Shown: in pieces, positions 1 through 8,281 of the stretch | How the letters are laid out: each line of letters starts with the position of its first letter | How positions within the stretch are numbered: position 1 is the first letter of the stretch | Source: Leptolyngbya sp. | GTDB taxonomy: Bacteria; Cyanobacteriota; Cyanobacteriia; Leptolyngbyales; Leptolyngbyaceae | Assembly: GCA_003249025.1 (NCBI GenBank) | Contig: QBMH01000025.1 | Coordinates: forward strand, 1 to 35,832 | Direction: 5' to 3' | Length of the DNA stretch: 35,832 bases | The notes under the pieces: generated by a model | What the model saw: only the letters and a program-made list of their open reading frames with translations | What the model was told of the DNA's origin: nothing | The model's database searches: none | Position numbers and translations under genes: made by a program

Positions 1-479
1 TAGGCATGGGGGTAATTCAGATGGATGATAAGTTGGCACTTTCACCCTACCTGTTTTGCCCCTTCCTTATCCCGAACTCAGGTGGATTTAACTAACCTTG
101 TCAGATTGAATTGGTCATTTGTTCTGCCGATTTTCAGTCTTTGCATCAAAGTCAAAACTTAGAGCAATAGGCAACTAGCGCGATGTGCCCTTAAGTTTTC
201 CCAAGGGAAGCCCTACTGGATTACTTGCTGACAAAACACCCTATCTGCTGGAGCGGAACCCATATTTACGATTGAAGAGCAGTGCAACTCAGTAGATTAG
301 TACAGATTTGTGAAAAATTGTAGATACAAAATACAGTTGATTGAGAGCGTCCGAGGATAAGGATATTAATAGAAATAGATTTTGTTGCCAACCGATTTGA
401 TTGCCAACAAATCCCTATCTTCTGTAGCGATATAAATCACCTCCAGCACACCTAAAGTTTTGAGACGCGAGACAAAGCC
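1..479. other. Non-coding stretch at left edge, upstream of the universal stress gene
   Basis: I see no convincing gene here. Short open frames exist on both strands but none has a recognisable product, a ribosome binding site or sustained coding character. The last part is AT-rich and precedes the stress-protein start. A TATAAA box at about 431-436 could be a -10 element, but no good -35 lies 16-18 bp upstream of it, so I do not call a promoter. Confidence 0.5.
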
Positions 480-1331
480 ATGATAGAAAAAATTTTACTA
501 GCAAATTCCGGTACTGGACATTCTGAAGAAATGCTGAAATCTTTAATGGAGATTCCTTCAATTCAGAGAGCAAGAGTGACGGTTTTGCATGTGGTTCCTG
601 CCCAAACGACCACAGAGGCAATGACCGAAAAATGGGAGGAAGGCGGTAAGGTTTTGGCAAATGCCATTCAAACGCTGAAGCTCGATCCTGCTCATGTGAA
701 TGCGATGTTGCGTCAGGGCGATCCAAAAGACGTGGTGTGCAAGGTGGCAGAAGAAATTGACGCAGATTTGATCATTATGGGATCTCGCGGACTTAAGCGA
801 ATCATGTCTATTTTGGAAAACTCGGTCAGTCAATACGTGTTTCAGCTATCGTCTCGCCCCATGCTACTGGTCAAGGATGATCTGTACGTTAAGAAAATTA
901 AGCGTGTGATGGTGGCGGTTGATAAATCTGAGGCATCTAGGAGTGGCTTGAAGTTGGCACTATTTTTGCTGCGTGACATAAAAGGGAGTCAGCTTACGTT
1001 GGTGCATGTTGATGCCAATATGAGTGCAAAAACAGAGCAGAAAACTGGGTCTGAGGCGGAGAAAGATCCGGCACTCGCTTCGGCGATCGCCGAAGCCAAA
1101 AAAATGGGTGTAGCCTATCAATGCATCTCTGCGATCGGTAAACCTGGCGAACTGATTTGCAGCATTGCTGAAGAGACTCACACCGATTTGCTCGTGTTAG
1201 GCTCGCCTGATCGCCGCCCTTCGATTGCCAAGGGCTTACCTGACCTCGATCGCCTACTGGGAACCTCTCTCTCAGACTATGTGCGGGTATATGCCAATTG
1301 TCCAGTGCTATTAGCCCGAACAGCAGCATAA
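480..1331 (+). CDS. Universal stress protein with two tandem UspA domains
   Basis: A 283-residue soluble protein made of two UspA-like alpha/beta domains, about residues 1-134 and 139-283. Domain 1 ends in a GSRG motif (101-104) followed by nine residues and then Asn-Ser (114-115). This is the G-2X-G-9X-G(S/T) nucleotide-binding signature with the third glycine replaced by asparagine. Domain 2 starts with a canonical VMVAVDKS strand (143-150), but its loop after LGSPDRR is longer and degenerate. Tandem Usp proteins are common in cyanobacteria and are thought to bind ATP or act as stress-related scaffolds; the target of this one cannot be read from the sequence. The gene stands alone and is followed by a hairpin. 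No clear Shine-Dalgarno precedes the ATG. Family assignment is firm, ATP binding is uncertain. Confidence 0.93.
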   Translation: MIEKILLANSGTGHSEEMLKSLMEIPSIQRARVTVLHVVPAQTTTEAMTEKWEEGGKVLANAIQTLKLDPAHVNAMLRQGDPKDVVCKVAEEIDADLIIMGSRGLKRIMSILENSVSQYVFQLSSRPMLLVKDDLYVKKIKRVMVAVDKSEASRSGLKLALFLLRDIKGSQLTLVHVDANMSAKTEQKTGSEAEKDPALASAIAEAKKMGVAYQCISAIGKPGELICSIAEETHTDLLVLGSPDRRPSIAKGLPDLDRLLGTSLSDYVRVYANCPVLLARTAA

Positions 1332-1337
1332 AAGAAA

Positions 1338-1396
1338 AAAGTAGGGGCGAAGGCTCTTTAGCTGAAAGGTAATTAAATCCTGCTCGCCCCTGCTTT
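1338..1396 (+). terminator. Hairpin after the universal stress gene
   Basis: The arms 1338-1350 and 1384-1396 are complementary over 13 positions with one G-U pair, separated by a 33-nt loop. The right arm ends in a T-rich stretch. Its position seven bases after the stop codon fits a transcription terminator or 3' stabiliser. Confidence 0.45.
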
Positions 1397-1540
1397 CTTC
1401 AAGCCTATAGAATGAATTAACGTCAGATTCGCTTTAGGATGCTTGACCTTAGAGATAGAATTGAAATTCGATCTAGCCTGATTCAGTAGCAGGTCTATTC
1501 CTTATATCCAAAACCCCATTTAGGACATGATGGTATTTTG

Positions 1541-2590
1541 ATGTCAATAAGAGATTTGGAGCGGTGCTACGGAATTTTAGGGCTTAAGTTTGGCGCTTCA
1601 TTGGAAGAAGTGAATCGGGCGTATAAGGATTTGGTTTTAATTTGGCATCCCGATCGCGTTCCAAAGGGCAATCCTCGCTTAGTCGAACAGGCAGAGGAAA
1701 AGATGAAGGAACTCAACTATGCGCGCGATCGCCTGCGCGATCGGTCTAACGAACAAGCAAATTTTACCAAAACGAATCAAACGACCCAAGGCACTCGTTC
1801 CGAATCAGAGCCTCGTTCCCAATCTCGACGGCATTATTATCAGCCCTACCCTCGCCCCCATCAGCACTATCAAGAGTCTAGCTCTCACGCCAAAGAGACA
1901 CCGCGTTATTCTGCATCCTCTGGGCAGACGGCATCTTCCGGGCAAACTGCATCCTCTGGACAAACTGCCAAGTCTCAATCAACGCAGCACTCAAAGCCAC
2001 CAGAACAACCGCCTCGTTCAGCTTCAACTTTCAACCAGTCTGACTACGCTCGGTATCAAACGTATCGTCAAGCTGCTGCTTCTCAGGCAGCTTCTTATCA
2101 AGCAACTTCCTCCCAAGTGTCTCAGTCTGCTTCAACACACCCCCCGGTAACGAAGCCGTCTGCTCCACCCAAACCTGAACCGCCACCCCGCGCTGTTTAT
2201 GAACCTCCGGTTTGGCGATCGCCCCATCCCGATATGAGCGGCACTAATTTTAGTGGTGCTAACCTCGCAGAACGAGATTTATCTCAGCGGAATTTAAGTA
2301 ATTCCAATTTGAGCAATGCCAATTTAAGCGATGCATTTATGCATGGCGTTAATTTAAGCGGGGCGAATTTGCAGCAAGCGAATTTATTTCGGGCAAATTT
2401 ACTGCAAGCCAACTTAAGACAGGCAAATTTAAAGGATGCCAATTTGATTGGGGCAGATTTGAGCGGAGCGGATTTAAGTGGTGCAGATTTGCGGGGTGCC
2501 AAGGTGAGTGCGGGCGATCGCGTCATGGTCAAACTCACGGGAGCCATTCTGACGGGAGCCATTCTGCCTGATGGTCGCATTTATAGTTAA
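1541..2590 (+). CDS. J-domain protein fused to C-terminal pentapeptide repeats
   Basis: About 349 residues in three parts. Residues 1-70 are a DnaJ domain with the diagnostic HPD motif in IWHPDRVPKG, so it should stimulate an Hsp70 (DnaK) ATPase. A long Gln/Ser/Pro/Thr-rich linker (about 75-230) is probably disordered and contains three copies of ASSGQT. The C-terminal part (about 232-330) is a run of A(N/D)LXX pentapeptide repeats that should fold into a right-handed beta helix. There is no Gly/Phe region or zinc finger, so this is a class III-type J protein with the repeats likely acting as the client- or location-specifying part. A TTG lies directly before the ATG at 1541; I prefer the ATG. 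Cyanobacterial genomes carry other J-pentapeptide fusions, but the client is unknown. Confidence 0.9.
   Translation: MSIRDLERCYGILGLKFGASLEEVNRAYKDLVLIWHPDRVPKGNPRLVEQAEEKMKELNYARDRLRDRSNEQANFTKTNQTTQGTRSESEPRSQSRRHYYQPYPRPHQHYQESSSHAKETPRYSASSGQTASSGQTASSGQTAKSQSTQHSKPPEQPPRSASTFNQSDYARYQTYRQAAASQAASYQATSSQVSQSASTHPPVTKPSAPPKPEPPPRAVYEPPVWRSPHPDMSGTNFSGANLAERDLSQRNLSNSNLSNANLSDAFMHGVNLSGANLQQANLFRANLLQANLRQANLKDANLIGADLSGADLSGADLRGAKVSAGDRVMVKLTGAILTGAILPDGRIYS
1913..1966 (+). repeat. 18-bp in-frame tandem repeat, three copies, in the J-protein linker
   Basis: Three consecutive near-identical 18-bp units (1913-1930, 1931-1948, 1949-1966) each encode ASSGQT. Differences between copies are mostly at third codon positions, so the peptide is kept while the DNA has drifted. 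The unit length keeps the reading frame when copy number changes. Confidence 0.85.
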
Positions 2591-2685
2591 ATCGATTCGA
2601 GCAAAACTTAACCAAAAGCCAACCTGCTAATTAACTTCCCTTGATCTGAGGGTTGTAGTCTAGGCGACATCGCTAGAAGAATAGG

Positions 2686-3312
2686 ATGTGGTTTATGCTT
2701 CAACTCTCTACTTCCAAAACGCCTCAGCGTGATTTGCGTCAATTTTTGGAAGGGGTTTATCAAGGGAGACATTTGCAAGCATTTGGGGCTGGGCAAACCA
2801 TTCCAATGAATCCTCAAGATATTTGGGTGGTTTGTCGCGGCGTGGTTCAGTTAAGCACACTATATCCAAATGGCGATGAAGCCTTGTTGGGGCTGGCGTG
2901 TTCATCCATGCCGTTTGGGTTGCCTTTGTCGCTAATTTATCCTTATCAAGCGATCTCCATGTCAGATGTGGATTTGATGTGCATGACGATGACTGAGGTG
3001 CAGCAATCGCCTGACTTAACCAACGAAATTTTCTTGCATTTGGGTCGCCGTTTGCGTCAATCAGAGGCAATGTTAGCCATGGCGGGATGCCGTCGGGTGG
3101 AAGACAGGCTGCGTCAATTGTTGCTGTTGTTGCAGATGGAGATTGGGTCTCCCTGTGCGGAAGGAACCCGATTGAGTGTGCGATTGACCCATCAGCATTT
3201 GGCAAGCTCGATCGGCACCACTCGTGTTACGGTAACCCGACTACTCGGCAAATTGAAGGAAGAAAACTGGCTGAAACTGGACAGTAGCCGCCATATTGTC
3301 TTGACGCAATAA
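2686..3312 (+). CDS. Crp/Fnr-family transcriptional regulator, NtcA-like
   Basis: A 208-residue DNA-binding regulator with an N-terminal cyclic-nucleotide-binding-type beta roll (about 20-110), a dimer helix (about 112-135) and a C-terminal winged helix-turn-helix (about 163-200). The recognition segment IGTTRVTVTRLLGKL closely resembles that of NtcA, the cyanobacterial nitrogen regulator. The sensor domain is shorter and lacks the residues that bind cAMP in Crp, so cAMP is unlikely to be its effector; the true signal is unknown. It is too divergent to be NtcA itself. An AGGA at 2683-2686 overlaps the first ATG but lies 8 nt before a second ATG at 2695, which may be the real start. The gene converges on the response regulator with a 14-bp gap. 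Confidence 0.88.
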   Translation: MWFMLQLSTSKTPQRDLRQFLEGVYQGRHLQAFGAGQTIPMNPQDIWVVCRGVVQLSTLYPNGDEALLGLACSSMPFGLPLSLIYPYQAISMSDVDLMCMTMTEVQQSPDLTNEIFLHLGRRLRQSEAMLAMAGCRRVEDRLRQLLLLLQMEIGSPCAEGTRLSVRLTHQHLASSIGTTRVTVTRLLGKLKEENWLKLDSSRHIVLTQ

Positions 3313-3326
3313 GCGTTTTTCAATAG

Positions 3327-4019
3327 TCACGCGGTGCTTCCAATCGTTGAACAACTGAATCGGTAGCCTTTGCCATAAACCGTGCTAATTAACGGTGACT
3401 CTTTATCTCGCTCGATTTTGCGTCGCAATAGGCGGATTTGAGCAGCAAGAGTATTGCTCGTTGGTTTTTCGTCTCCCCAAACCTGTTGATAGATTTGCTC
3501 GTGGGTGAGCAGTTGGTTGGGCGATCGCATCAAATAGGCAAGTAGTTGAGTCTCTTTTTCAGAAAGCTCAATTTCGCGATTGCCCCGATAGGCGAGTTGA
3601 TTTTCAGGATCAAGTTCCAGATCGCCCACCTGTAGTCGCCGTGTGGAAGATTCTAAAGTGGTGGGTCGTCTCAACAGGGCACGCACCCTCGCCAGCAGTT
3701 CTCGTAGCTCAAATGGTTTAACCAGATAATCGTCTGCTCCAGCATCTAGACCCTGAACGCGATCATCAACGGTGTCTTTAGCGGTTAGAAATAATACTGG
3801 GGTCATATTGCCCTGCGATCGCATCGCTCGACACATTTCCAACCCCGTTTTTTGCGGCAGCATCCAATCTAAAATCAGCAGATCATATTGATTTGTTTGG
3901 GCAAGTTGATTCCCGCGATCGCCTTCATAAGCAACCTCCACTTCATATCCTTCCCGCATTAACAAACGGCTTAGAGGATCTGCCATTTCTACTTCATCAT
4001 CAACTAAAAGAATACGCAT
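3327..4019 (-). CDS. OmpR/PhoB-family response regulator (orphan)
   Basis: A 230-residue two-domain response regulator. The receiver (1-118) has the acidic pair D7/D8, the phospho-acceptor D51 in LILDWMLP, T79 and K101, so it looks fully competent for phosphotransfer. The C-terminal winged helix (about 127-225) is of the Trans_reg_C type and would bind direct-repeat DNA sites as a dimer. No histidine kinase gene is adjacent, so the partner is not evident from context. The sequence is of the general type called RppA in cyanobacteria, but I do not assign that name because several paralogues are alike. It is convergent with the Crp-like gene and preceded by a 416-bp spacer. Confidence 0.92.
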   Translation of the reverse strand: MRILLVDDEVEMADPLSRLLMREGYEVEVAYEGDRGNQLAQTNQYDLLILDWMLPQKTGLEMCRAMRSQGNMTPVLFLTAKDTVDDRVQGLDAGADDYLVKPFELRELLARVRALLRRPTTLESSTRRLQVGDLELDPENQLAYRGNREIELSEKETQLLAYLMRSPNQLLTHEQIYQQVWGDEKPTSNTLAAQIRLLRRKIERDKESPLISTVYGKGYRFSCSTIGSTA

Positions 4020-4435
4020 AAAAAAGTGCGGAGTGCCAGGTAAGAAGTGGGACGTGCAAAATGCGAAGTAGTAAGCGGAAGATCACCATATAGAACACAG
4101 CGTACAATCATTTGCTATTCACCACCCGCTATTTACCCCCTGCTATTCATCAAGTGCCGACGAAGATACTCCAAGAAGAGGACAGCCGCAAGTTTATTCA
4201 ATTCCTGTCAGGAGTTTGGAGAGTTTGGAACCTAGTCGGCAGATCTTTAAAGAGAGGATAATTAAACTCCTAGTTCCTATTAGTTCCAATCTTTGTAAAA
4301 GTTTTGGGCTTTTTGGAACCCAGAGCATCCTTAAAAACTGCTGCCAAATTTTATAAAGCGGTGTAGATTGTCGTTAAGTTAATTAACCCTGCATGAATCT
4401 GTTGTTCTATTTCCCATTCTAGAAAGGAGCCGCGA
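4020..4435. other. Non-coding spacer with degenerate heptamer-like repeats
   Basis: No gene is supported here. From about 4025 to 4075 the sequence has a loose 7-bp periodicity (AGTGCGG, AGTGCCA, AGTGGGA and similar), of the kind found in short tandem heptamer repeats elsewhere in this window. Further on TTTGGAACC occurs twice (about 4222 and 4312). The spacer must hold the promoters for the response regulator and probably for the small gene at 4436. Confidence 0.45.
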
Positions 4436-4864
4436 GTGAATGCAGCCGAGCAGGCAAAAAGCCTGGAAACTGCCAGTAAAATAGCTGCGATCGTCAATTT
4501 ATTCAAGGCTGAGTTTCCCGATGCACGGGCTGACTTAAAGCCTTGGGCAAATGATCCTGATACGCGGGAATGGATTGATCCAGACTCGATCGACATTGCG
4601 TTTCATTTACCTGGATTTTCTCGGTTATTTCAAAGTCGTAGTATTTTGCTCCAGATTCGGTTTCATGATGATGGGTTGACCTCTGAGCGACGAGTGATTG
4701 GGGCAGAAATGGCAGGTTTTGATCATCGTGGCAAACAGTGGCGGCTTTCGACGGTTGAAAATTGGCTATTTGAGGGAAACTGTAGTCCGGTTATTCCAGT
4801 GAGCGATCGCCTGAAGGATTTTCTAAAGCAATCCCTGGCATTGTTCAATTCGCTGGAGTGCTGA
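4436..4864 (+). CDS. Hypothetical protein, 142 aa
   Basis: I do not recognise this family. The start is a GTG with a strong Shine-Dalgarno (AAAGGAG, 4423-4429) 6 nt upstream, which argues that it is a real gene. The product is soluble and mildly acidic, with no signal peptide or membrane segment. It opens with an amphipathic helix (about 3-26), followed by a Trp/Asp-rich middle (DPDTREWIDPDSID, about 40-53) and alternating hydrophobic strands to about 120. The composition looks like a small alpha/beta regulatory or adaptor protein. It lies just upstream of psbI on the same strand with a 155-bp gap, but that does not by itself imply a photosynthetic role. Confidence 0.7.
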   Translation: MNAAEQAKSLETASKIAAIVNLFKAEFPDARADLKPWANDPDTREWIDPDSIDIAFHLPGFSRLFQSRSILLQIRFHDDGLTSERRVIGAEMAGFDHRGKQWRLSTVENWLFEGNCSPVIPVSDRLKDFLKQSLALFNSLEC

Positions 4865-5019
4865 AGGGTAATCATTTTTCTGGACAAGGAGGATGCAGAA
4901 ATCCTGCGCGGTTTTAGAAAAAAGGATTTTTGAATCAAAGTCGCTAAGCACTATGATTGAATAGCGATTGACTCGTGCCAACCATTACATCGTATTTTTG
5001 ATATTTTCGGAGAATCTAT

Positions 5020-5136
5020 ATGCTCACACTCAAGATTGTTGTGTACATTGTTGTTGCCTTCTTCGTAGGGCTGTTTATTTTTGGCTTCCTGTCTAATGAC
5101 CCATCTCGTAACCCAAAACGCCGAGATATGGAATAG
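5020..5136 (+). CDS. psbI: Photosystem II reaction-centre protein PsbI
   Basis: This 38-residue peptide begins [12 protein letters not shown] and ends NPKRRDME. It matches PsbI along its whole length: an N-terminal transmembrane helix (about 4-25) followed by the conserved [12 protein letters not shown] tail exposed on the cytoplasmic side. PsbI is a single-span subunit of the photosystem II core next to D1 and CP43, and helps early assembly and stability of the D1 module in the thylakoid membrane. A GGAG at 5009-5012 sits 7 nt before the ATG. The gene appears monocistronic and is followed by a stable hairpin. The gene is short enough to be missed by length-filtered annotation, but the assignment is unambiguous. 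Confidence 0.97.
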   Translation: MLTLKIVVYIVVAFFVGLFIFGFLSNDPSRNPKRRDME

Positions 5137-5161
5137 CCAACCTTTGGTTTTGTCTCACCGA

Positions 5162-5199
5162 TGACATCGGGGCGGTAGTTTTCTGCTGCCCCGATGTCA
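5162..5199 (+). terminator. Hairpin after psbI
   Basis: A perfect 12-bp GC-rich stem (5162-5173 with 5188-5199, TGACATCGGGGC and its complement) encloses a 14-nt loop. It lies 25 bp after the psbI stop. There is no U-tract after it, so it may act as an RNA 3'-end stabiliser or a U-less terminator rather than a classic intrinsic terminator. Confidence 0.6.
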
Positions 5200-5250
5200 C
5201 GAGTAAGATATTGCCTCCGGGCTGTGTTTCGTTCAATGTTTGCTTAAACT

Positions 5251-8200
5251 ATGCCCTACTCGGTGCCCCCTGAACTCCCGCCTTTGCATTCGTCCCCAGC
5301 TCTTGAGACGATTCGCTGTTCAAAACTTTCCTTGTCAAGCGAGGCGATCGCACTGGCAAATGTGCTGTCTCCCGCGATTCGTAAACCGTTAGCAAAGCTT
5401 TCCGTAGGACTCCCTACGGCGATTGCTCCACCTGAGATAGAACGCTCCTCCTTCAAGACTGCGACTCTGCAAAGTGACTCCCTCGTTGGCATCGCTTCAT
5501 CCACCATTTCGCCTCTGCAAGGCAAGTTGCCGCACCAAACGATTGAACCTTGCGGGTCAACTTTAAGGAATGTTTCTCAGCCGTTGCCGCTACCGATATC
5601 AGTTAAAAATATCGCCAAACCCGAAAGCATTCCCTCAAAACTGTCGCTACCGATTGTTCCAGAGAGAGGAACCATACCGCTTGAGAAACAGGATGCAGTG
5701 TCTAACTTGGCACCCAGATTGACCCAAAAAGGGGTGGTTTTCCCAACGGCGATCGCCCAATCGCAAACTAATCAGTCAGCTCTCACGCCATCCCTGCCCT
5801 TAAGCCAATCAATTTCACGGTCTAAGTCTGCGGTACTTGCTCAAAGACTACCGACAGCAACCCCAAAAAAAGCTTTATCAGCCGAGTCTAGACGCTCCAA
5901 ATCTACTAAAAAGAGTGAAACGCCCATCAAACCGGGGATTCCCCTAGGACGTGTTTCAAAAGTTGCGCCCGCCAAAGTATCCACGCCCCAACCAGATTCC
6001 CTGTCCTACAGCATTTCCGGCGTGAGCGGTAAATTGCCTCAAACGGCTGAAGCTGCGGTGATGAAACGGCTCGATCAAGCATTTGTCTTCGATCAGTTAG
6101 TTGAGGTTTATGATGCGATCGGCTCACTCACCGCTAGAGATTTAAGAAGGCTAGCCAAGCGATCGCCCCGTCAAATCATTCCCCTGATTACCGCCCAAGT
6201 TCCTGATGCTCCAACTCCGCTCCAACCTCCCACAGAGATTCTGATTCCTCCAATCACTCCATCGAGTGCGCCTAGTGATCCCATTTTGCCGGGTGATACT
6301 CCTGCGAATCTAAATTCAGTCCCCCTCGTCGATCCACTGCCAACCGATCAAGTCCCTGTTTCAATTCTGCGGCAGATTGTCAGTGAAACCGTTACCAGTC
6401 CGACCGTCAACCCAGTTGAGGTAACGGCGGATCGGTTAGAGTATGACGAGCGTAATCAGGTATTCACGGCGGAAGGCAATGTGATCATGCGCTTTCAGAA
6501 TGGCTTGGTCGATGCCGATCGCGTTCAAGTAAACCTAGCAAACCGGATTGCCGTAGCAGAGGGCAATGTTGCCTTTACTCGTGGACGGCAAGTGCTGCGG
6601 GGGCAACGGACAGAATTCAATTTTGTCCAGGGGGTCGGCAGCATTCAGCAGGCACGGGGCGATATTTATATTCCTACCGCTGGAACCGATCTATCTACTC
6701 CAGCCGCAACCGATGGCGTGGCAGAAACGGTGTTGGGTCGTCCAGTCAGCGATCGCATTACCTCCCAACAGCCCCTCCAAAATCCGGCGGGCGCTGGAGG
6801 AGTTTCGATTTCAGCCGGAGCCGGACGAGATGTGACTCGTGTGCCGGGAGGGTTGCCGAAAGGCGGCGAACTCAAGCGCCTTCGGTTTGAAGCAGAGCGA
6901 ATTGACTTCACGCCAGAGGGCTGGGTTGCCACCAATATTCAAATTACCAATGATCCCTTCTCGCCCCCAGAACTGGTTCTGAAAGCAGAAAAAGCAACCC
7001 TAACGCGCCTGTCTCCGTTGCAAGATGAAGTGAAGCTGACTCGTCCTCGGTTGGTATTTGATCAGAAGCTTTCCCTACCGTTTTTATTCTCGCGTACGGT
7101 TTTAGATCGTCGCCAACGCGATGCTGCCCCGCTGCGCTTTGCCTATGATGCTCAAGATCGAGGTGGGCTTTACTTAGAAGGGGTTTTTAACGTTTTACGA
7201 ACCGATAAGATTTCCTTGACGCTCTATCCTCAAATTTTCATTCAACGGATGTTTGATAGTCGCCAAAGTGGTTTTGGGTTAGCCGATGCTAATAGTTATG
7301 GATTGAGAAGTCAGTTAGATGCTGATTTGAGTCCTAGTACCTTTTTGAAAGGATCAGTAGCCCTGACCAGTTTTGATCCGGCTCGGTTTGAAAATAGTTT
7401 ACGTGCCAGCGTGCGAGTTCGTCAGATCTTAGGTACGCCGATTGGTCCCCATACGTTGGCGTTGGAGTATAGCTATCGCGATCGCCTGTTTAATGGCTCC
7501 CTTGGCTTTCAAACGGTGCAAAGCAGCATCGGATTGCTATTGCTTTCTCCCAATATTTTGCTGGGGCAATCGGGCGTTGTTTTGAATTACCAGGTGGGCT
7601 ATCAGGCGATCAATTCAGACACCGATCGCCTGAATTTGCTCTCCCCTACCCGCACGAATAACCGGATCGATTTAGGACGCTTTCAAGCATCTGTTGAAGT
7701 GAGCAAAGTATTTCCGCTATGGGCAGGAAAACCGCTGCCATCAACTCGCGATCAAGGTCTCCGCTTCTCTGCAAACCCAATCGTGCCCTATCTCAACTTC
7801 AATACCTCTCTGCGCGGCGTGTATAGCAACTACACCAGCGGCGATGTGCAGCAAAATGTATTTGCGGTAGCTGGGTTAACGGGTCAGTTTGGACATTTTT
7901 CCCGTGATTTCTTGGACTACACTGCTTTTAGTGTTTTCTACAGTCAGGCGATCGGGACTGGCGCATCTCCTTTTCTGTTTGATCGAGTGGTCGATACTCG
8001 CATCGTATCCGCCTCATTCATTCAGCAGCTTTATGGTCCATTTCGCGCCGGATTTACCACAGCGATTAGCTTAGACACGAACGACCCCATCAGTACCGAT
8101 TACTTTTTGGAGTACAGCCGTCGCACCTATGGCGTTATAGTGCGATATAACCCAGTGCTAGAAATTGGTTCCATTACCCTGCGAATTAGTGACTTCAACT

Positions 8201-8280
8201 GGGCTGGAACCGCAGATCCTTTTTCTGGAACAGGAGTTACACCAGTGCAAGGTGGAGTGACACGACCCTCAACATTTTAA
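5251..8280 (+). CDS. DUF3769 / LptD-like outer-membrane beta-barrel protein
   Basis: A 1009-residue protein of the cyanobacterial DUF3769 group, thought to be the local counterpart of LptD, which inserts lipopolysaccharide into the outer membrane. Residues 1-375 are a low-complexity, Pro/Ser/Lys-rich region of a length that varies in this family. An OstA/LptA-like beta-jellyroll segment starts near residue 388 (VTADRLEYDERN, then repeated GNV/AEGNV turns, to about 480). From about 541 to the C-terminus there are alternating amphipathic strands typical of a beta barrel. No Sec signal peptide is visible at the chosen ATG, which is odd for an outer-membrane protein; an internal or wrongly placed start is possible, or export is unusual. 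The gene ends one base from the end of convergent ppx. Confidence 0.85.
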   Translation: MPYSVPPELPPLHSSPALETIRCSKLSLSSEAIALANVLSPAIRKPLAKLSVGLPTAIAPPEIERSSFKTATLQSDSLVGIASSTISPLQGKLPHQTIEPCGSTLRNVSQPLPLPISVKNIAKPESIPSKLSLPIVPERGTIPLEKQDAVSNLAPRLTQKGVVFPTAIAQSQTNQSALTPSLPLSQSISRSKSAVLAQRLPTATPKKALSAESRRSKSTKKSETPIKPGIPLGRVSKVAPAKVSTPQPDSLSYSISGVSGKLPQTAEAAVMKRLDQAFVFDQLVEVYDAIGSLTARDLRRLAKRSPRQIIPLITAQVPDAPTPLQPPTEILIPPITPSSAPSDPILPGDTPANLNSVPLVDPLPTDQVPVSILRQIVSETVTSPTVNPVEVTADRLEYDERNQVFTAEGNVIMRFQNGLVDADRVQVNLANRIAVAEGNVAFTRGRQVLRGQRTEFNFVQGVGSIQQARGDIYIPTAGTDLSTPAATDGVAETVLGRPVSDRITSQQPLQNPAGAGGVSISAGAGRDVTRVPGGLPKGGELKRLRFEAERIDFTPEGWVATNIQITNDPFSPPELVLKAEKATLTRLSPLQDEVKLTRPRLVFDQKLSLPFLFSRTVLDRRQRDAAPLRFAYDAQDRGGLYLEGVFNVLRTDKISLTLYPQIFIQRMFDSRQSGFGLADANSYGLRSQLDADLSPSTFLKGSVALTSFDPARFENSLRASVRVRQILGTPIGPHTLALEYSYRDRLFNGSLGFQTVQSSIGLLLLSPNILLGQSGVVLNYQVGYQAINSDTDRLNLLSPTRTNNRIDLGRFQASVEVSKVFPLWAGKPLPSTRDQGLRFSANPIVPYLNFNTSLRGVYSNYTSGDVQQNVFAVAGLTGQFGHFSRDFLDYTAFSVFYSQAIGTGASPFLFDRVVDTRIVSASFIQQLYGPFRAGFTTAISLDTNDPISTDYFLEYSRRTYGVIVRYNPVLEIGSITLRISDFNWAGTADPFSGTGVTPVQGGVTRPSTF

Positions 8281-8281
8281 G

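Noticed and set aside
1-120. Possible end of a transposon or gene at the left edge (CCTTATCCCGAACTCAGGTGG region)
   Set aside because: It feels familiar as a cyanobacterial intergenic string but I could not tie it to a named element, and both strands are broken by stops.
994-1329. 111-codon open frame antisense to the universal stress gene
   Set aside because: Shadow of the real coding frame; no ribosome binding site and no protein-like composition.
2284-2580. 98-codon antisense frame with repeated LKSAPLK-like units
   Set aside because: The periodicity is only the reverse image of the pentapeptide repeats on the plus strand.
4968-4998. Promoter for psbI (TTGACT with TATTTT)
   Set aside because: The -35 is good but the best -10 is 19 bp away and weak, so I did not list it as a feature.
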